A DNA stretch of 64,000 nt from a bacterium (GTDB lineage Bacteria > Patescibacteria > JAEDAM01 > Absconditabacterales > Absconditicoccaceae), in NCBI GenBank assembly GCA_017453665.1, contig JAFTEM010000014.1:69309-133308 (forward strand), in the 5' to 3' direction. The position numbers and the translations under genes were made by a program. The notes beneath the pieces were generated by a model that worked only from the letters and a program-made list of their open reading frames with translations, ran no database searches and was not told where the DNA came from. Shown piece after piece: positions 35,925-47,829 of this stretch; positions within the stretch are counted from its first letter, which is position 1, and the number at the start of each line of letters is the position of its first letter.

Positions 35925-36254
35925 TTATTCATCATTTCTCTTAACTTTAAGAACAACTACATTATTATTAATATCCTTAGGTTGTATTTCAGCAACAACA
36001 CTATCACTCTGAGTTATCGTATAATAATCTGTCAGATCTTTCCAATCTTCAACAGTAATATACCTTATAAATCTACCTTTAATATAAACTCAGACTAAGA
36101 TATCATCTTCTACTCCTCTAAACTCAACATCTTTTGGATCTTCAACAAAAATATTAAAAACTCAATTTCATACACCATTAACAATGTTTTCTAAAGCCAA
36201 AACCGATTCCTTATCTTCTTTAAGATATCCAAGATTAACTTCCTTTTCTTCCAT
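35925..36254 (-). CDS. Small uncharacterised protein (109 aa)
   Basis: An acidic, beta-rich single-domain protein without membrane segment (LGYLKEDKESVLALENI, VEFRGVEDDILVGVYIKGRF). It could be a small nucleic-acid- or protein-binding barrel, but no family is recognised. It starts 23 bp after the stop of the glycine-zipper protein gene on the same strand, so it probably belongs to that transcript. Confidence 0.55.
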
Positions 36255-36277
36255 TGCAATTGTTATTAATTAATAAA

Positions 36278-38338
36278 TTAGTCCTTAGGTTTTCGATAAC
36301 TTAAACTATTTTCACGCATTTGGTGAAGATATCTTATATAACAAGAACCATAATTCTCCAAACTCTTATTCGAATAAGCCTGTTCATAAAGCTTTTCTTG
36401 TTTCATTTGATTAACTTGCTTTGTTACATCATCCCAAAGCATCGGAAATCTAGATTCTAAAGTATCTCTATAAACAATATTTCTTCATCTATATCTTTTA
36501 TCATCAATTTGAAGATGTCTATGATATCCATATATCTTACATCCAAAAGGCATATCCTCTCCTCATTTATTATGAAAATCCTTTCTAATTTTATTAGTTA
36601 AATTAGCAGTCCTTATCGCCTCCTCGATTCATTCTTTTGAATGTGGGAAATCCAAATCCAATCCTTCTCACCAATCCTCTTCATGATATTTTCATATTTT
36701 AATACTTTGAATTTTCGAATAATCTAATTTTCAATCAGAATTTAATCCACATCCTTTGATTCTTAAAGGAACTTTTTCATTATATGATTTCACATAAAAA
36801 AGCTCTCTATCATTAGCATCCGGTTCTACATCAAAATTTCTTTCAAATCTCTCTCATGTCTCTGCATAAGTGGCCCTAATTTGCTCAAGGACAGCAGCAG
36901 CCTCATCTTTTATTACACTATCAGAATCAACCACATCATTTTTATGTTTCCATAAAGATTTTCCTTCCCCATCTTTTTGATCATTCAAATAGTTTATAAA
37001 TTTTTTAAATTTAACTCAACTCGATACCTCTCAAGCATTATTTCAAAGAGAAGAATCGTTATCAATTGCTGCACCTCAAGCAACTCAAGCTAATCAAAGT
37101 GTTGCTCACAATCCTACACCTCATGGTATTCAAGCAAAATATCATCATAATAGACCTCCAACAACAGCTCAACTAGATCATAAAATATAGGTCCATGTAT
37201 TTGAATCACTCGCACTAAGACATTCTGGTTTCGTTCAATCTGCTAAATGAACTTGTAAATCTCAACCTCAACCAGTAGTTCTCATAAATGGATCTTCTGA
37301 TGCACAACAATTATGAAAATTCTTTTTTAAACAATTCACAATATTTGCAGCATGAACAAGCTGTAATTTGTCAGGGAAAACAACACCATTCAATCACTCT
37401 ATCGTATTTTTATTTGGATTTATTTTTGTTTCCCATCAATAAGACCTAATTACTTGTTTATTTTCATCGTATTTTATTCATTCATCAAACTGATAAGTAA
37501 AGGCACTTTCTTCTAATGCACCACCTCTTACCTCAGCCGTAGCACTTTTAACAGCATCTTCCAAACTTAAAGAATCACCTAACTTTTCTTTAAACCATAA
37601 TTTAATACTATCCCAATTTTTATAAATTGATGCTCATACAACGGTAATTCACAACGCTCATCACACCCATAATAATCATTTTTTCCACCGAGACATTCAC
37701 TTTCCTTCTGAATCCTTCTTTTCTTTTTCCTTCTCTTCTTTTTTTTCATCAGATCAAAAAAGTTTCTTAACTCATTTATAGATTAATGCCACTGCACCGA
37801 TTCCTGTTGCAACAAATCAAGCAGTACGAAGGGTATTCAACGCAGGTTCATCTCTCCATTTATCACCATCTCGAACATCTCACCATTGCTCTTTTGTCCA
37901 ATCCCAAGTTTTTCAAAAAATTCATTTCTCTTCTTTTTCATCAGAAGCATCTTCACTTTCAGAATCTCCATCATTTTCTTGTTCTTCTGCGCCTCCTCAT
38001 CAAGCTCATTCCACACTTTCTCAATCTACATCATCTTTATCTTCATTTCCTTTTTCATCATCAGTCCCCTTATCAACACTTTCTTGTAATGATGCAAGTT
38101 CAGTTGTAAATGGAGCAATATCAGCTTTCAATCCCTCAAGAGTTTTTCTCTCAGTATCTGTTATATCTGTAGATGCCAATCTATCCGAAATTTCTCTTCA
38201 AAGATCAGATAACTGTCATTCAAGTTCTTTTTTTTCGTCTTCTTTCCCTGTTGAAGATTGTAATGCTTCTAATTGAGAACGGATTAAATCTGTCTGTGTA
38301 CTAAGTTCTTCAACAGTTTTTTCTTTAGGTGCTTTCAT
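36278..38338 (-). CDS. Large protein with glycine-zipper membrane hairpin (686 aa)
   Basis: Unknown family with a striking layout. Residues 1-95 are coiled coil. An acidic Asp/Glu/Gly linker follows at about 95-140. Two membrane-like helices then appear (about 180-195 and 225-240), the first followed by a Lys/Glu cluster. At about 400-450 there is a Gly/Ala-only hairpin (SSGAVVGGLLGGYFAGIPGG, then GLGATLGLAGVAGGAA). The C-terminal 230 residues are charged and globular, with Cys pairs. Most zipper glycines are TGA. Such zippers occur in pore-forming or channel proteins and in secreted effectors; this is inference. A 109-residue protein follows on the same strand. Confidence 0.65.
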
Positions 38339-38491
38339 TTTTTTATTTTTCTATATACTAAATATACTAAGAAATTATAGTTAATTTCTAAATTTTCGCA
38401 ATTTTTCGATAAAAATCTTAGCTCCAAAATTTCCCTTTATTTTTTTTAATTAATAACTATAGTTCAATCATCTACATGATAAAAAAAGCAT

Positions 38492-39403
38492 ATGCAAACG
38501 CTTATAGGTAATAACGCTGCTAAAACGCAATTTACAAATTATCTCAACCATAATCAGGCCAATAACAGGCCAATATTTTTAATAATCATCTGACCTGAAG
38601 GGATAGGAAAAACCTCTTTTCTTCGTCAATACACAGAAAACACATTATGAACATATGCATCAACAGATTTTTTTCGAATGAGAGATTGTAGTAAAGAACT
38701 TTGAAAGGCGCATTCAATCCAAGTAGAAACCCCAGATAAATTAAAAACAATCCCGCTTTCAGAAACACTACTCTATGACAACAAAGGAATCAGAGAAATA
38801 AATACTCGACTCCAACAATCATCATTAAGTTGAAAAAAAGTATTACTCATAGAGAATATCCAAAGGATGACAAACGCTTCAATGAATGCATTTCTAAAAA
38901 CCTGTGAAGAACCTCTTCCAAATAGATATCTTTTCGCAACAGCAGAACACGAAAGCTGAATCCTTCCAACCATTCTTTCAAGAGCTATGGTAATCAAATT
39001 CTCCCCTCTAAACCCAAAAGAGATGGACACATACATCACTCAAACTTTTCCAGAACTTCAGTGAGAGAAAAAAGAAATCATTGAAAAATTAGCCATGTGA
39101 AAGCCCTGAACACTTCATGCTATTTATGAAAAATTCCAGTCAATACCAGAAGCTTTTGAGAACGTAACTCAATTACTTTCCCTTCTAAAAACAAAAGGTA
39201 ACCGAGCAAAAAAAATACAATATCTAAAATTTTTAGATGAAAACCAGTTACTTGAAAGTTTCCAAACACTCCTTATCAAAGAATATGCAGAAAACCAAAA
39301 CTCATTATGAGCAGAAACTCGAATCAAAGTAAAAAAATATATTAGCTCAAATGTTAATCAAGAGAATGCCCTTCGATATTGAATTTTATCATCTGAAAAC
39401 TAA
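38492..39403 (+). CDS. holB: DNA polymerase III delta' subunit-like clamp-loader ATPase
   Basis: A 303-residue AAA+ protein with P-loop GPEGIGKTSFL (about 34-44, first glycine TGA), sensor region LLIENIQRMTNASMNAFLKT, CEEPLPNRYLFA and the LPTILSRAMVIKF block, where the family SRC is SRA. The zinc-binding cysteines of delta' or gamma/tau are absent. It would load the beta sliding clamp together with DnaX. Its TAA overlaps the ATG of rsmA, so translation is coupled. Confidence 0.88.
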
Positions 39404-40173
39404 TGTCTACCTACCTTTGACAGAACTTCTTAAAAGATAGTCAAATCATTAAATACATAGCTAGTTCTATAGCGAATCTTTATGAAAAAACAAAAAGCAA
39501 AGCATTAATAGAAATTTGACCCGGGAAATGAGCAATCACAAAAAAGATTTACCAAATCTCCCCTTGTTTTTTTGTTATCGAAAAAGACGAAACAATGAAA
39601 GAACACCTAGAAAATATCTGACTGAAAAAAAACCAAATCATTTTTTGAGATGTTCTAGAACAAGACATAGCAAAACTTCTTTGAGGGAAAACTATCCAAG
39701 AAAAAGAAGCTATTGTTGTATGAAATCTTCCTTATTACATCACCTCTCCTATCTTTAAACACCTCTTTCGAAAAAAAGAAGCAAATCTCTTATGATGATT
39801 TTTTATGATCCAAAACGAAGTCTGAGAAAAAATTATCTCATCAGCCAAAAAAAAATCATATCTATGGCGGTTAGTAAATAGAGCATATACTGTAGAATAC
39901 ATGAAAATAGTCCCTCCTAAATGTTTTTCGCCTGCTCCGAAAGTAAAAAGCTGTCTTATAAGATTTATAAAAAAGCCTACTCCTGAAAAAGTACCCTATG
40001 ATTCCCTTGAAAATTTTTTAAATCTCTATGCCCCTTATAGCAGAAAAACACTATGAAAGATAGAAAAAATGCTATCAAAAAAATGAAATACTCAATTTAG
40101 CGTTCCCGAACAACTAAAAAGTAAGAGACTCGAAGAATTAGAACGAGATGAACTCTGAGAAATCTTAATATAA
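39403..40173 (+). CDS. rsmA: 16S rRNA dimethyladenosine transferase
   Basis: KsgA/RsmA dimethylates two adjacent adenines in the 3' end of 16S rRNA. Visible motifs are the N-terminal LGQNFLKD, the SAM loop EIGPGKGAITKKI, the acidic IEKDETM, DVLEQD, and catalytic NLPYYITSPI. A C-terminal helical RNA-binding part includes SPAPKVKSCLIRF. At 256 residues it is full-length. TGA codes for several of the SAM-loop glycines. It is translationally coupled to holB. Confidence 0.94.
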
Positions 40174-40231
40174 CTTGAAAACAAAAGAATTTTTACTATA
40201 TAACAACTAACTTTACTCAAGAAAAGTTACA

Positions 40232-41278
40232 ATGAACGAACAAGTCTTCGAACAAATCAAAAGAGTAAACGAATATTGAAAAGAATATCGACATGCAAGA
40301 GAACTTGCTAAAGTTTTAGAATACGTAGATTTTACAAACTTCTCAAAGGTAGTAAAAAAGGCTGAAACTGCTTGTAAAAATAGTGGTCAATCTACAAAAA
40401 ACCACTTCAGTGAATTTACAGAAACAGTAAACATCGGTTCCTGAGCAAAAAGACCTCTTAAAAGCCGAAAATTAAGCCGTTATGCCTGTTATCTCATCAT
40501 CCAAAACGCAGATCCAAGCAAAGAAATCGTTGCTCTTGGACAAAGTTATTTCGCACTTCAAACAAGACAGCAAGAACTTTCATCTCAATTTTTAGAAGAC
40601 CAAAAAAGATTAGAATTAAGAGATGAAGTAACAAAGCACAACAAAAAACTTTTCAGTACAGCAAGATGAGCATGAGTAAAAGATTATGCAACCTTCTATG
40701 ATTCATGATATCAATGACTCTACGGACTAAAGAAAAAAGAAATTATCGAAAAGAAGCATCTTGATCCTGAAGATAATATCTTAGATCATATGAATAGCGA
40801 AGAGCTCGCAGCAAACCTCTTCCGTGCAACCCAAGCAGAAGCAAAAATCAAAAGAGAAGCTATTAAAGGACAAGAAAATGCAAGTATGGCTCATTTTGAA
40901 GTTTGACAAAAAATAAGACAAACCATTCAAGAACTCTGAGGAACGATGCCAGAAGATATTCCAGCAGTTGAAGATATCAAATATGCAAGAAAAAGACTTG
41001 AAGATTTAGAATTTCATGATGAAACAGAACATCAAAGCTTTGATGTAAAATTAGCCGAAAAACTTATGGAAAAAGAATTTGCAGAAAATTCAAACAATGA
41101 AATCCAAGAAAAGCCACAATCTGCTCAATACAACCTTCCCGATAACGTATATCTTCTTCAAAATCTCGCAAAAATTATTAACGGATATCCATGAGATAAA
41201 TTACTATATCTTTGAGAGAAAAAATTTAAAGTATCAAGTGAGGGGTTAAGACTCGTAAAAGAACTTATGGAAAAATAA
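40232..41278 (+). CDS. dinD: DNA-damage-inducible protein D (DinD-like)
   Basis: The N-terminal 180 residues follow the DinD pattern closely: EYRHARELAKVLEYVDFTNF, a conserved ACKNSG, then KLSRYACYLIIQNADPSKE and YFALQTRQQEL. In E. coli DinD is SOS-induced and inhibits RecA strand exchange. This copy is 348 residues, longer than the E. coli protein, with an extra C-terminal region (about 270-348) that carries LPDNVYLLQNLAKIING and looks like a separate small domain. It sits between rsmA and ruvA, so a DNA-repair context is consistent. No LexA-type operator was recognised. Confidence 0.88.
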
Positions 41279-41302
41279 TATTTTATACTACTAATACATA
41301 CT

Positions 41303-41860
41303 ATGCTTCATTATTTCAGCTGAGAAGTTAAAAGAATCTGAGGAGACTGTTTTTTAACAAATCCTTCTTTTTGAATCCAAGCGCTCTATGCAGGAAACCA
41401 AAAAACATGAAACTTTTTCATTTACCCTTATTTCGATGATCAAAGAAAAACAATCTTGTATTTTGCATTTGATACCTACGAACAAAAAACAAGCTTTGAA
41501 TCTCTCCTAAAAATATCTTGAGTTGGTCCTAAAACAGCATTTCAAATCGTTCAATTCCCTGCAAACGAAATCCAAGAAGCTGTTAATACACTTGATGCCA
41601 AATTTTTTCAATCAATTCCATGAATTGGTCCAAAACTCGCGAAAAAAATCGTTCTTGAACTAAAATGAAACTTCCAAATTTCAGAAGCTTTAGATGTAGA
41701 GCAAGACCAAAAACTCTTTAAATCAGTTGCGAAATCCCTCCAAAATTTTTGATTCGACTGAAATCGTGTCAAAGAGCTTCTTAGAACATACCCAGAAAAA
41801 CTCACAGAAGAGAACCTTCCAGAAGTCGCAAAACGAGTTATTGCACAAATGGGGAAATAA
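41303..41860 (+). CDS. ruvA: Holliday junction branch-migration subunit RuvA
   Basis: RuvA binds four-way junctions and recruits RuvB. The 185-residue protein has the N-terminal OB fold (about 1-60) and two helix-hairpin-helix motifs, SGVGPKTAFQIV and IPGIGPKLAKKIVLEL. A linker and the small C-terminal domain III end in PEVAKRVIAQMGK. HhH glycines are mainly TGA. It follows dinD by 24 bp. Its TAA directly abuts the stop of the convergent glycosyltransferase gene, with no intergenic base. Confidence 0.93.
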
Positions 41861-42805
41861 TTAAACTATAAGCTTTCGACCTTCTAAATATCCAAGCCAT
41901 AATCATTTAATAATTTCTCGTTTATCATTTTCTCAATAAAGATACGCTTTAACAGAAAGCCAACAACAAATTCCCCAACTACTCCAAAGTAATAATATCG
42001 CCATCTCTGAAAAACTTGCATGTTTTTTTCACCATAAAAAAATATTTCTTATTTTCTGAAACGCTGATTTCTTATTTCCTATCCATCATTCTTCTAAATA
42101 CGTCTTATCTCTTTCATAATGATGGACTTTTAAATCTCTAAACACTAAAATAGGATATCCTTTTTCATGAATAGAATAAATAAAATCAAGATCTTCTGCA
42201 ATCCAAGCTATTTGTTCATCGTAACGCACTGTTTGCATAATCGATTTTTTTCAAAAAATTCCATTTCAACTAAACATTTGGATCTCTGCATATTCTTGAT
42301 TTTTTTCTAGAAAATGAACCATTGGACGCGCTTGCCAATAACTATATCAAGAAAATCCTTGGTTCTGCACCTTTGTTGTTCCCCTCCATAATAGTGTTGG
42401 TGTAATAAAAACTTCTTTATTATACCATTTCTTAAATTTATCATGATATGCTAACGCCTTCTTCAAATAATCAGCATCTATACGATTATCATCATCAAGA
42501 AGTTGGACATATTCACCTTTCGCATTATCAATTCAAAAATTCCTTGTATAACTTGCCCCTCATTGAGATTGAGGCAGAAACTTAGAATTTCTATGAGATA
42601 AAAATTTTAAATCTAAAGAATATTTAGAAAATTTTTTCAAAAAATCATTCCATTCTCCTTCACTAAAGTTTCTATCACAGACAACAACAACCTCAAAATC
42701 CTGAAAACTTTGATTTTCTAGACATGAGAAAAGCGAGAATAAGAGCTCATAATTCGTTGCTCTACTTGGAATAACAACAGAAACTTTAGGAAGCTTCGTT
42801 TTCAT
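41861..42805 (-). CDS. Family 2 glycosyltransferase
   Basis: A GT-A fold enzyme for surface glycans. KVSVVIPSRATNYELLFSLF opens the nucleotide-binding half, ASYTRNFGIDNAKGEYVQLL leads to the metal-binding D-D-D in LLDDDNRID, and WIAEDLDF gives the acceptor-site E-D. Residues after about 220 hold an aromatic-rich tail (KIRNIFLWCEKNM, then RWRYYYFG) that may sit on the membrane. Donor and acceptor are unknown. It stands alone on the minus strand, directly abutting ruvA. Confidence 0.87.
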
Positions 42806-42971
42806 TTATCGGATATACAACTAAAGAGATACTGAAACTGTAGGAAAATTCCCTCAACATTCAAGTAAAATTAAACATCTTGATTTTTCACAAAATAAAT
42901 CTTCAAAAAATTGACATTTTTAATTTTTATAGATAAAATATTGTATGTATTTTACACCATAGAAAATAAAA

Positions 42972-44816
42972 ATGTCTAAAAAGTGGAAAAATATGAGAAT
43001 GTCTAACGTACGCGACAATCTCCATCAAAAGTTCTGAAACAGAATCTTAAGGAAAAATCACAAATGAAGAAGAGTTGATAAAGCATTTAACACCTCTAAT
43101 TTTCTTTATCGTCACTGGCTTCACATTGGTGAATTTTGTGTAGCAATCCTTCTTAGTTTTTCAACAATCATCTTTGGAAACGGAAATTCTACTCCAAACA
43201 ACACAGAACTTGTTTATCCACTTCAAGAAGTATCAACCCTTGAATGTAGAACAGAAGCATGGGATACACTAACCGATTCTTGTAAAATACAACTTCCTAT
43301 AATCGCATGAGCAAATTATCAAAATTATATCTGAAATTCAACATACACAGATATCTATACAGTTCTTTATGGTGGGAACTATCATAGCTGACGAAACACT
43401 AACGAATGAAGTCACTACGGTGTAGATATTGCAACTGCAAAAGGAACACCTCTTTATGCAATTGCAGATTGAAAAGTATATTTTGCATGAGAACAATCAT
43501 GATATGGTAATGTCGTAAAAATCGAATTCGTATACCAATGAATTAGATATTTCGCCATTTATGGACACATGAATAGTATCAATGTGAAAGAAGGAGATAC
43601 CGTAAGTAGAGGTCAAAAAATTGGAACCGTTGGAAACAGCTGAGTAACAATGGGATGACTCTGAGGATATCATGTACACTTTGAAATCGCAAAATGAGAT
43701 ACAGGAAGACCTGTATACGCATTCTACGGTTGTGCAGATCTCGACAAATGAGGAATAGAAATCATCAACCAAGGATTATGTAGAACAGAAATGTATTCTC
43801 GTACACTTGATCCTATCGCACTTCTAGAAGGAGCTAAAGCAAAACTTCCTCATCCAACAAGTATAACAACAGAAGAACATTATGTAGCAGAAAACGCTGT
43901 TAGTACAGAAGACCGTGAACAAGTTGTAAAAATCGCAAAACTCTTCATAGGAAGTCCTTATCAACTATGAGGAACAGGAAGTCTTCCAGGAACAGCAACA
44001 GATTGTAGTAACTTCACAAAAACAGTATTCGCTAATGTAGGAATTGTACTTGAAAGAAGTGCTGCTGACCAAGCATATCAATTCTCAGCATGAGGATATT
44101 GGTATGATAGTTTAGACATGGCGGAAATCGGTGATCTAATCTTCTTTAAAAATACCTATACTTCAGACCAAGAAATTACCCACGTTTGAATCTATGTAGG
44201 TAATGGTATGATGATTCATGCAGGAACTAAAAAAGTAGAAATCGTAACACTTGATAGTTATTGGAAATCACATTTCAAAGGAATTGGATCATTTAAATAT
44301 CTCTACAAAAACTATAATAAACAAATTGCACAAACAAATTACCTAAAGATTAGTGCAACTCCAACTTCACAAACACAAAAAGTAGATACAATAACAACAA
44401 TTATTGAAGATACAAATAATAAAAACGAAGAACAACATGATGTAGCACCAACAACAGAAGAAAAATCAATCACATTAGAAGATACAAAGCTTGATGCAAC
44501 AGGTAAAGCATTCTTTAAAGAATGGAATATCGAAATTAAATGAGATGTTAGCACTCCACTTAAAAAATGAGAAACAAGAACATTAAAACTTTCTGTTTCA
44601 AAAGCAAATGGAGATACCTATAACGGAGTCCTTAAACAACCAATTATGTTTGTTTCAAACTCAACGAACATAAGTATTGATCCTGTAGTAATCTCTCTTA
44701 TTAAAAACTGAGAAGTAGAAATAAAATTAACAGCTGCACAACAAGCATGAGAAGTCTATATTGCAGTAAACCTTTGAACAAATAAAATGTGAGGATTTAG
44801 CTTAAAGATTCAATAA
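42972..44816 (+). CDS. Bifunctional wall hydrolase: M23 peptidase + NlpC/P60 domain
   Basis: A 614-residue exported enzyme with an N-terminal membrane anchor (about 50-70). Residues about 125-250 are an M23/LytM endopeptidase, with zinc ligands in HYGVDIATAKGTPLY and the HVHFE motif. Residues about 315-440 are an NlpC/P60 domain, with catalytic Cys in ATDCSNFTKTVF and His in EITHVGIYVGNGMMIH. A Thr/Glu linker and a C-terminal beta domain (about 500-614) follow. Both domains cut peptidoglycan cross-links or stem peptides at different bonds. The gene has its own terminator. In an epibiont this could attack the host wall, or remodel its own (inference). Confidence 0.9.
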
Positions 44817-44834
44817 AAGAAACATTTAACATAC

Positions 44835-44867
44835 AGAAAAAGCAACCATCATTCGATTGCTTTTTTA
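44835..44867 (+). terminator. Terminator after the wall hydrolase
   Basis: AAAAAGCAA and TTGCTTTTT pair around an 11-nt loop, with a T-run on the plus strand. Confidence 0.8.
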
Positions 44868-44958
44868 AATTTAAGATTTTCCTGTCCACATAATATTTAC
44901 TTGTTTTCACTCCGTAATTAACTAAAGTAAGTATCAGTTTTATTCACAACAATAAATT

Positions 44959-46602
44959 ATGACTACACGAGCAGAACTAGCAGATATCCTCTTCCCTGAT
45001 ACTACTCAAACAATACAAGACCTTCTAAATCAATATCCTGAAAGACAAGAAAAACCTGTTCTTCGTTTTGCTCCAAGCCCTACTGGATACCTCCATTTTT
45101 GAGGATTATACACTTCTTTTATTTCTCGAAAATACGCAAAACAGAATAACTGAAAAATGTTATTAAGGATTGAAGACACCGATCAAAAAAGAGAAATAGA
45201 ATGAGCAGCAGAACTACTTATCAAAGCACTCCAAAATTTCTGAATTCAATTTGATGAATGACCATTGACAATCGATGAAGAAAAATGAAACTACTGACCA
45301 TACACCCAATCAAAAAGGGGAAATCTCTATAAGGTATTCGCCAAATATCTTGTTGCTCAAGGACTTGCATATCCTTGTCGGATGACAGAAGAAAGACTTA
45401 ATGAAATAAGAGAAATGCAAACCATTTCAAGAATCATCCCTTGAATCTATTGAAATTACTCAGAACGAAGAAATAAAACTCCAGACGAATTATTAGAAAA
45501 ATTCAACCAAGAAAACAAAACATTTCCAGTACTTAGATTCCGCTCACACTGAGATACTTCAAAAAAAATCGTTTTCAAAGACCTTATAAGAGGAGATATT
45601 TCAATGGTTGATAATTATAACGACATTGTCCTTATCAAAGGAGATTGACTCCCAACCTACCACCTTGCCCATATCGTAGACGATACTCTCATGAGAGTAA
45701 CTACCGTTACCAGAGGTGAAGAACGACTTACTTCTGTTCCACTTCATCTTCAATTATTTAATGCATTTAACCTTCCAGCACCAACCTATTGTCATTTAGC
45801 ACCTATCTGCAAACTCGATGAAGGTAAAAAAAGGAAACTAAGTAAAAGAAAAGATCCAGAAGCTAACGTGGAATATTTTTTCGAAAATTGATATGCTCCT
45901 CAAGCACTCCTTGAATATATCATGACCCTAGCAGATTCTTCATATGAAGATTGGCAAAGAGAAAACGAAGAAAAGTCATTCCTTGAATTCCAATTCTCTT
46001 TAGAAAAAATGAACGTTGCTGGACCATTATTTGATTTCGTAAAACTTCAAAGCATAGCAAACACATATCTTTCTAAATTAAGCACAGAAGATCTCTATAA
46101 CCAATGACTCTCTCGAGCAGAAAAATATCATACAGCGCTTGCTAATCTTATGAAAGAAGACCCTGAATACACAAAATCAGCACTTAATATCGAAAGACAT
46201 ACAGAAAAGGATCCAAAAAGATTTACTCTATATTCTGATATCGAAAAAAATATCTTATTCTTCTTTGATAAAAAACGGCCAGAAATAAAAGCAAATAAAC
46301 CTGAATACCCAGAAGGTATTCCTCAAGAAACTTGGAAAAATTTTGCTGAAGATTATGCACAAAACTATTCTCTTGAATGAGACGTACTCTCTCGATTTGA
46401 CCAACTAAAACAAATCGGTAAAAAATATTGATTCGCTGCTAATAATGCCGAATTTAAAGAATGAGGATATATAGGGAAAGTCTGAGATTTAGCTATGTTC
46501 TTAAGAATTCAACTTTGTTGAGCAAAGCAAACACCAGATCTTTTCTCTGTAATGAAAGTCTTAGGAGATAAAAGAATTAAAGAAAGATTATTAGATTTAT
46601 AA
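44959..46602 (+). CDS. gltX: Glutamyl-tRNA synthetase
   Basis: Class I enzyme with HIGH-type motif APSPTGYLHFGGLYTSF (the first glycine of FGG is TGA), RIEDTDQKRE, and KMSKS-type KKRKLSKRKDPEA. The length of 547 residues is normal. GlnRS is not seen in the window, so non-discriminating charging is possible but undetermined. Next on the same strand, 12 bp away, is a short unknown gene and then a phosphopantetheinyl transferase. Confidence 0.95.
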
Positions 46603-46614
46603 AAGAGTTTAATT

Positions 46615-47070
46615 ATGGAAGAAATTAAACAATCAGAGCATAAAGATTATCTCCCTTCTTATCCATTTTCAACTGGAGAATTAATAGAACTTTTTGTACT
46701 ACCAAATCAAAAAGAAATATTTCTTGAAATTGCCGAAAAACTTCATCAAGACGCAGAAAATGATTGAAAAAAAGGAAGAAAATTTCTTCAAGAACAAGGA
46801 GAAAAAGCTTCAAGAACATGTAAGAGAATCTCGGAGATTTCAGGAGACACCCCAGAAAAACATGGTAATAAACAACTTGTTGAAGAACTTATCAATATGG
46901 ATTACGCATCTGTTGCTAATTTCTTCAAACAACTTTCAAGCTACTATGATGAAAATTCTCCACTGTTTCAAGAATTAAAAAATCTAAAAGAACTCTTTGA
47001 AAGTATGCGAAAAGTTTCAGAGAAACACACTAAAGTTATAAGCAAAGAACTTTTAGATAACTTAATATAA
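46615..47070 (+). CDS. Small helical protein of unknown function (151 aa)
   Basis: Polar, mostly helical (QKEIFLEIAEKLHQD, LVEELINMDYASVANFFKQL), no membrane segment, one or two TGA glycines. No family is recognised. It lies 12 bp behind gltX and 3 bp ahead of the phosphopantetheinyl transferase gene, so it is probably translated with the latter. No DSL motif of an acyl carrier protein is present, so it is not an obvious PPTase substrate. Confidence 0.55.
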
Positions 47071-47073
47071 AAA

Positions 47074-47685
47074 ATGCGAAATGCCTTAGAAAAAGTAACC
47101 GAAGACTTAATAGGTCCAGTAAAAGAAGATTTTTCTAAAAAATTCATTTTATCATTAAGAGGGCCTTACATTGAACAAAGGCTTATCAAATTTGGATATT
47201 TAGATGGTTATTTTGCCCCAACGACAGAAACAAGTCTCAAAAAAATAGACAAAGAACACTACTATAATTGAGAATATTTCTCAGCTTCATATAGCTGAGA
47301 TTGGATCCTTTTTATGGTTGCCGATCAAAAAATAGGAGTTGATATCGAAAGAATAAGAAGAAGGTCGCTTATTTTACTTGATTGGTTTGATGAAGACTAT
47401 TACCAAATGCTTGGTTTGTGAAAAACTTGGTATGCATTTTACACGCTTTGGACAGCAGAAGAAGCACTATTAAAAGCACTCGATTTAAAAAAGATGGAAG
47501 ATATAAAAAGTTTTGAATTGATTGATTGGGCTGAAAAAAAAACAACATTCCGCGATATCACATTTACTAGAAAACTTTTTTTCAGATGACCGGATGAAAC
47601 AGAATATACCGTATATAATTGAGAAAATAGCGAAGTTTCTTACAGTATCGCTTTCAAAGAAGAATATTATGGAAATTTTTTCTAG
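47074..47685 (+). CDS. 4'-phosphopantetheinyl transferase, Sfp-type
   Basis: Transfers the phosphopantetheine arm of CoA to a carrier-protein serine. The 203-residue protein has the family pair KIGVDIERI (about 87-95, metal-binding D and E) and LWTAEEALLKAL (about 125-136), plus the N-terminal RLIKFGYLDGYFAP substrate loop region. The C-terminal half is beta-rich. No acyl-carrier or synthase gene is in the window, so the target is unknown. It is the last gene of the gltX transcript, before a hairpin shared with recJ. Confidence 0.85.
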
Positions 47686-47786
47686 TTTAATACCAAAAGC
47701 ACAAAAAGCTACTTTATTCATAGATTATAAACCAATTAGCAAAGAAAATACAGGTTTTAAGTACATTTCGAAAATAGAAAATCTTC

Positions 47787-47829
47787 ATTCCCCAAAATTA
47801 ATTTTTTTTCAAATTTGGGGAATAATTTT
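47787..47829. terminator. Hairpin between the PPTase gene and recJ
   Basis: ATTCCCCAAAAT (47787-47798) and AATTTGGGGAAT-type (47812-47823) arms, loop T-rich. It lies in the 142-bp gap between convergent genes. It probably ends the PPTase transcript, and its mirror ends recJ. Confidence 0.65.

Noticed and set aside
37786..38109. Plus-strand His/Leu-rich ORFs
   Set aside because: Antisense of the acidic linker of the glycine-zipper protein (GAT/GAA read backwards).
46615..47070. The 151-aa protein as an acyl carrier protein
   Set aside because: It lacks the D-S-L/M attachment motif and the usual size and acidity.
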